Assembly (NCBI RefSeq): GCF_004564235.1
Contig: NZ_SOMN01000003.1
Span: 62,001-126,000, forward strand
Length of the DNA: 64,000 nucleotides
From: Cohnella luojiensis
GTDB taxonomy: Bacteria > Bacillota > Bacilli > Paenibacillales > Paenibacillaceae
Direction: 5' to 3'
The notes under the pieces are model-generated. The model was not told the origin of the DNA and did not search any database. It saw nothing but the letters and a program-made list of their open reading frames with translations. Below are positions 61,923-64,000 of this stretch, in pieces (within the stretch, counting starts at the first letter, position 1; every line of letters starts with the position of its first letter). Made by a program: the position numbers and the translations under genes.

Positions 61923-63446
61923 ATGTCGAAGGCCAAGACGGTTTCCGAGTTGAACATGAGAAGCATCTCGAAATCTTTTGCCGGCGTTCCGGCCTTGAAG
62001 AACGTGGATTTTAACCTTAAGGGGGGCGAGATCCACGCCTTGCTCGGAGCCAACGGCGCTGGCAAAAGCACGCTGATGAAAATTTTGTCCGGTGCTTATG
62101 AAACCGATGAAGGTACGATCGAAACGGGAGATGGAACCTACAGTTTCCGATCGCCCGCCGATTCGAAGAACGCCGGCATTCATTGCGTCTATCAAGAAGT
62201 TGACACTTCCCTCGTTTCCCATCTAAGCGTATCGGAAAATATATTCCTTGATCAGCTTGCCAATTCAATGGGTAACCCTTGGTTGAAATGGGGAAGTCTT
62301 CACGATGCGGCAAGAGAAGTACTCAAACGGATCGGACTAACGATTTCCCCGCAGGCGTTGATCAGGGACTTGACGTTGTCGGAGAAACAGCTGGTGCTTA
62401 TCGCAAGACTGCTTGCCGAGGAAGCGAAGTTCGTTATCCTCGACGAACCGACGGCTCCGCTAAGCTTGGATGAAGCGGACAAGCTGTTCGGCATCATGCG
62501 GGGGTTGAAGGACGCGGGCATCGGCGTTATCTTCATCTCTCACCGTCTGCCCGAAGTGTTCCGGATATGCGATCGAATCACGGTCATGCGCGACGGCGAG
62601 CGAGTGTTGACCGAGCGCAAAGAAGATATCGATTCGGCGGGAGTCGTCCGGGCTATGCTCGGCAAAAGCTTCGACGAAGAATTCCCCAAGCTGCCCGCGA
62701 CTATCGGCGAACCGATATTAACGGTTCGGGGACTGGAGGCGGGGCGACGCGTCCGCGGCGTCAACCTGGATGTTCGGCGAGGAGAGATCCTGGCGATCGT
62801 AGGACTGGTCGGCGCCGGCAAAACCGAGCTATCCAGGGTTTTGTTCGGTGCCGATACCGCGGAGCGGGGGACCGTCTCCGTTGACGGCAAACCGGTTAAG
62901 CTCGGAAGTCCGTCCGACGCGGTGCGGGCGGGCATAGCGCTTATTCCGGAGGAGCGGCGCAAGGAAGGCATTCTCGTCAGGGAGTCGGTATTGCATAATC
63001 TTAGCTTGCCGATCTTGAAGGCCATAAGCCGATTCGGTTTCTTGTCGGGGAAATCGGAGCGGGAATTCGCTAACGGTCAGATTTCGGGGCTGGGGATCAA
63101 AACCTCTTCGGTAGCTCAGATTGCCGCATACTTAAGCGGAGGAAATCAGCAGAAGGTAGCTATCGGGAAATGGTTGGGCACCGAAGCGGAAGTCTTTCTG
63201 TTCGACGAGCCAACCAAGGGAGTGGACGTCGGCGCGAAAGGCGATATTTTTCGAATCATAGGCAATCTAGCGCAAAAGGGCAAGGGGATATTGTACTTAA
63301 CTTGCGAGTTTGCCGAGGCGCTCGGCTTGGCCGATCGCATTCTGGTCATGTGCGATGGCATCGTCGTAAAATCATTCAGCCGCGGAGAAGCAACGCAAGA
63401 GGATCTATTGTATTACGCCAGCGCGGGCCGGGAGGAATTAGCGTGA
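61923..63446 (+). CDS. Sugar ABC transporter ATP-binding protein (two ATPase domains)
   Basis: A 507-residue RbsA/XylG-type double ATPase powering the importer. First domain: GANGAGKSTLM (about residues 40-50), Q-loop, LTLSEKQLVLIARLL signature and VILDEPTAPL. Second: VGLVGAGKTELSR (about 289-301), LSGGNQQKVAIGKWL and VFLFDEPTKGVD. The first signature is LTLSEKQ, weaker than the second, as is common in this class. ATG 61923 follows GGAGAGG; the longer frame from 61740 overlaps the upstream gene. It overlaps the permease by 4 bases. Confidence 0.93.
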   Translation: MSKAKTVSELNMRSISKSFAGVPALKNVDFNLKGGEIHALLGANGAGKSTLMKILSGAYETDEGTIETGDGTYSFRSPADSKNAGIHCVYQEVDTSLVSHLSVSENIFLDQLANSMGNPWLKWGSLHDAAREVLKRIGLTISPQALIRDLTLSEKQLVLIARLLAEEAKFVILDEPTAPLSLDEADKLFGIMRGLKDAGIGVIFISHRLPEVFRICDRITVMRDGERVLTERKEDIDSAGVVRAMLGKSFDEEFPKLPATIGEPILTVRGLEAGRRVRGVNLDVRRGEILAIVGLVGAGKTELSRVLFGADTAERGTVSVDGKPVKLGSPSDAVRAGIALIPEERRKEGILVRESVLHNLSLPILKAISRFGFLSGKSEREFANGQISGLGIKTSSVAQIAAYLSGGNQQKVAIGKWLGTEAEVFLFDEPTKGVDVGAKGDIFRIIGNLAQKGKGILYLTCEFAEALGLADRILVMCDGIVVKSFSRGEATQEDLLYYASAGREELA

Positions 63447-64000
63447 AAAAGCATCTGCTGTCGTTTACATTCAAATACGGAGCGCTTGCGTTCATCGGAT
63501 TGGTTATTTTGTTCTTCTCCTTTCAGAGCGAGTATTTTTTCACTTACGGCAACTTGACGGACATTCTTCGATCCATCTCCATCGTAACGTTCGTGGCAAT
63601 CGGAGTCACGATATCCTTGACGGTAGACGGATTCGACTTATCGGTTGGAGCCACGGTTTCTCTGTCGACCGTAGTAACGGCGACCTTGATGGTGTGGTAT
63701 GAAATGCCGCTCGTCGTCGTTCTTATCGTCCCGATAGTCATTGGAGCTCTCGTCGGAATATTGAACGCGCTATTGATCGTTAAAATCCGGATTCCCGATT
63801 TGTTGGCGACGTTAGCCGTCATGTACATCGTGAACGGAATCCACAAGACCTATACCAAGGGCTATTCCATCTATAACAATATGCCTTTGCCGGATGGAAC
63901 GACGGCGCCGGGAGTCATGGACAAGGATTTCCTCTGGATCGGCCAAGGCAAGCTGCTGGGAGTTCCATTTCCCGTTATTCTCATGCTGCTGGCCGTCGTA
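63443..64000 (+). CDS. Sugar ABC transporter permease, 3' end outside window
   Basis: The first 186 residues of an RbsC/XylH-type permease (BPD_transp_2 family). About five membrane segments visible, with SISIVTFVAIGVTISLTVDGFDLSVGA (about residues 45-71), the family hallmark, and LATLAVMYIVNGI. GTG 63443 overlaps the ATPase stop, with GGGAGGAA upstream. The gene runs off the window. Confidence 0.92.
   Translation, partial: MKKHLLSFTFKYGALAFIGLVILFFSFQSEYFFTYGNLTDILRSISIVTFVAIGVTISLTVDGFDLSVGATVSLSTVVTATLMVWYEMPLVVVLIVPIVIGALVGILNALLIVKIRIPDLLATLAVMYIVNGIHKTYTKGYSIYNNMPLPDGTTAPGVMDKDFLWIGQGKLLGVPFPVILMLLAVV

Noticed and set aside
60658..64000. Importer assigned to a specific sugar such as ribose or xylose
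   Set aside because: Binding-protein specificity cannot be read reliably from sequence alone and no sugar kinase or isomerase gene is within the window.

Overview
The window is chromosome of an endospore-forming Gram-positive bacterium. Gene content (spoIIM, spoIIAA-AB-sigF, spoVA genes, dacB-spmA-spmB, ypeB, spoVIF, spoIVA) and gene order follow the Bacillus subtilis fur-to-spoIVA part of the chromosome. Protein style, moderate GC, frequent GTG/TTG starts and strong AGGAGG ribosome sites point to Paenibacillaceae (Paenibacillus or Cohnella-like). The genus is inference; no rRNA or tRNA lies in the window.

Layout: (1) 1-9000, an M20 peptidase fragment, a short repeat tract, nudF, an endonuclease Q-type PHP protein, spoIIM and fur, then a stress module (two glutathione peroxidases around an OhrR-type sensor, a subtilase, alanine dehydrogenase) inserted between fur and yqzK. 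(2) 9000-20000, xerD, nucleoside catabolism (deoB, punA), dacF, the sigma-F operon, a short spoVA operon, lysA and ppiB. (3) 20000-25100, a DUF421 protein and an FMN riboswitch driving ribD-ribE-ribBA-ribH. (4) 25100-37200, scpA-scpB, ytfI-like gene, ytfJ, dacB-spmA-spmB, rluB and resABCDE (cytochrome c maturation plus its redox two-component system). (5) 37200-44500, a frameshifted MFS transporter, serA with a structured leader, and a less conserved stretch with a CPBP protease, a polysaccharide deacetylase lipoprotein and mecA. (6) 44500-60400, prsW, ypeB, ypfA, ypfB, cmk, plsC, S1-domain gene, yphA, yphB (YIEGIA), der, plsY, gpsA, spoVIF, yphE, two [2Fe-2S] ferredoxins around a nucleotidyltransferase-like gene, a yphF-like lipoprotein and spoIVA. 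(7) 60400-64000, a sugar-type ABC importer (binding lipoprotein, double ATPase, permease cut by the window end).

The main themes are sporulation and germination, envelope and lipid synthesis, peroxide defence and cofactor biosynthesis. Promoter-like sites fit this: a sigma-H/Spo0A-type site before spoIIA, a sigma-G-type site before spoVAA, sigma-E-type sites before spoIIM, dacB and spoIVA, paired OhrR-type operators between the first peroxidase and ohrR, and sigma-A promoters before fur, cmk, serA and the ABC operon.

I see no phage, CRISPR array, IS element or defence island, and no convincing wholly new system. The items most worth following up are the attenuator-like serA leader, a predicted two-cysteine OhrR controlling peroxidases instead of ohr, a one-base frameshift in the MFS gene, loss of sleB next to ypeB with a small zinc-ribbon gene in its place, and the ferredoxin-nucleotidyltransferase-ferredoxin insert.
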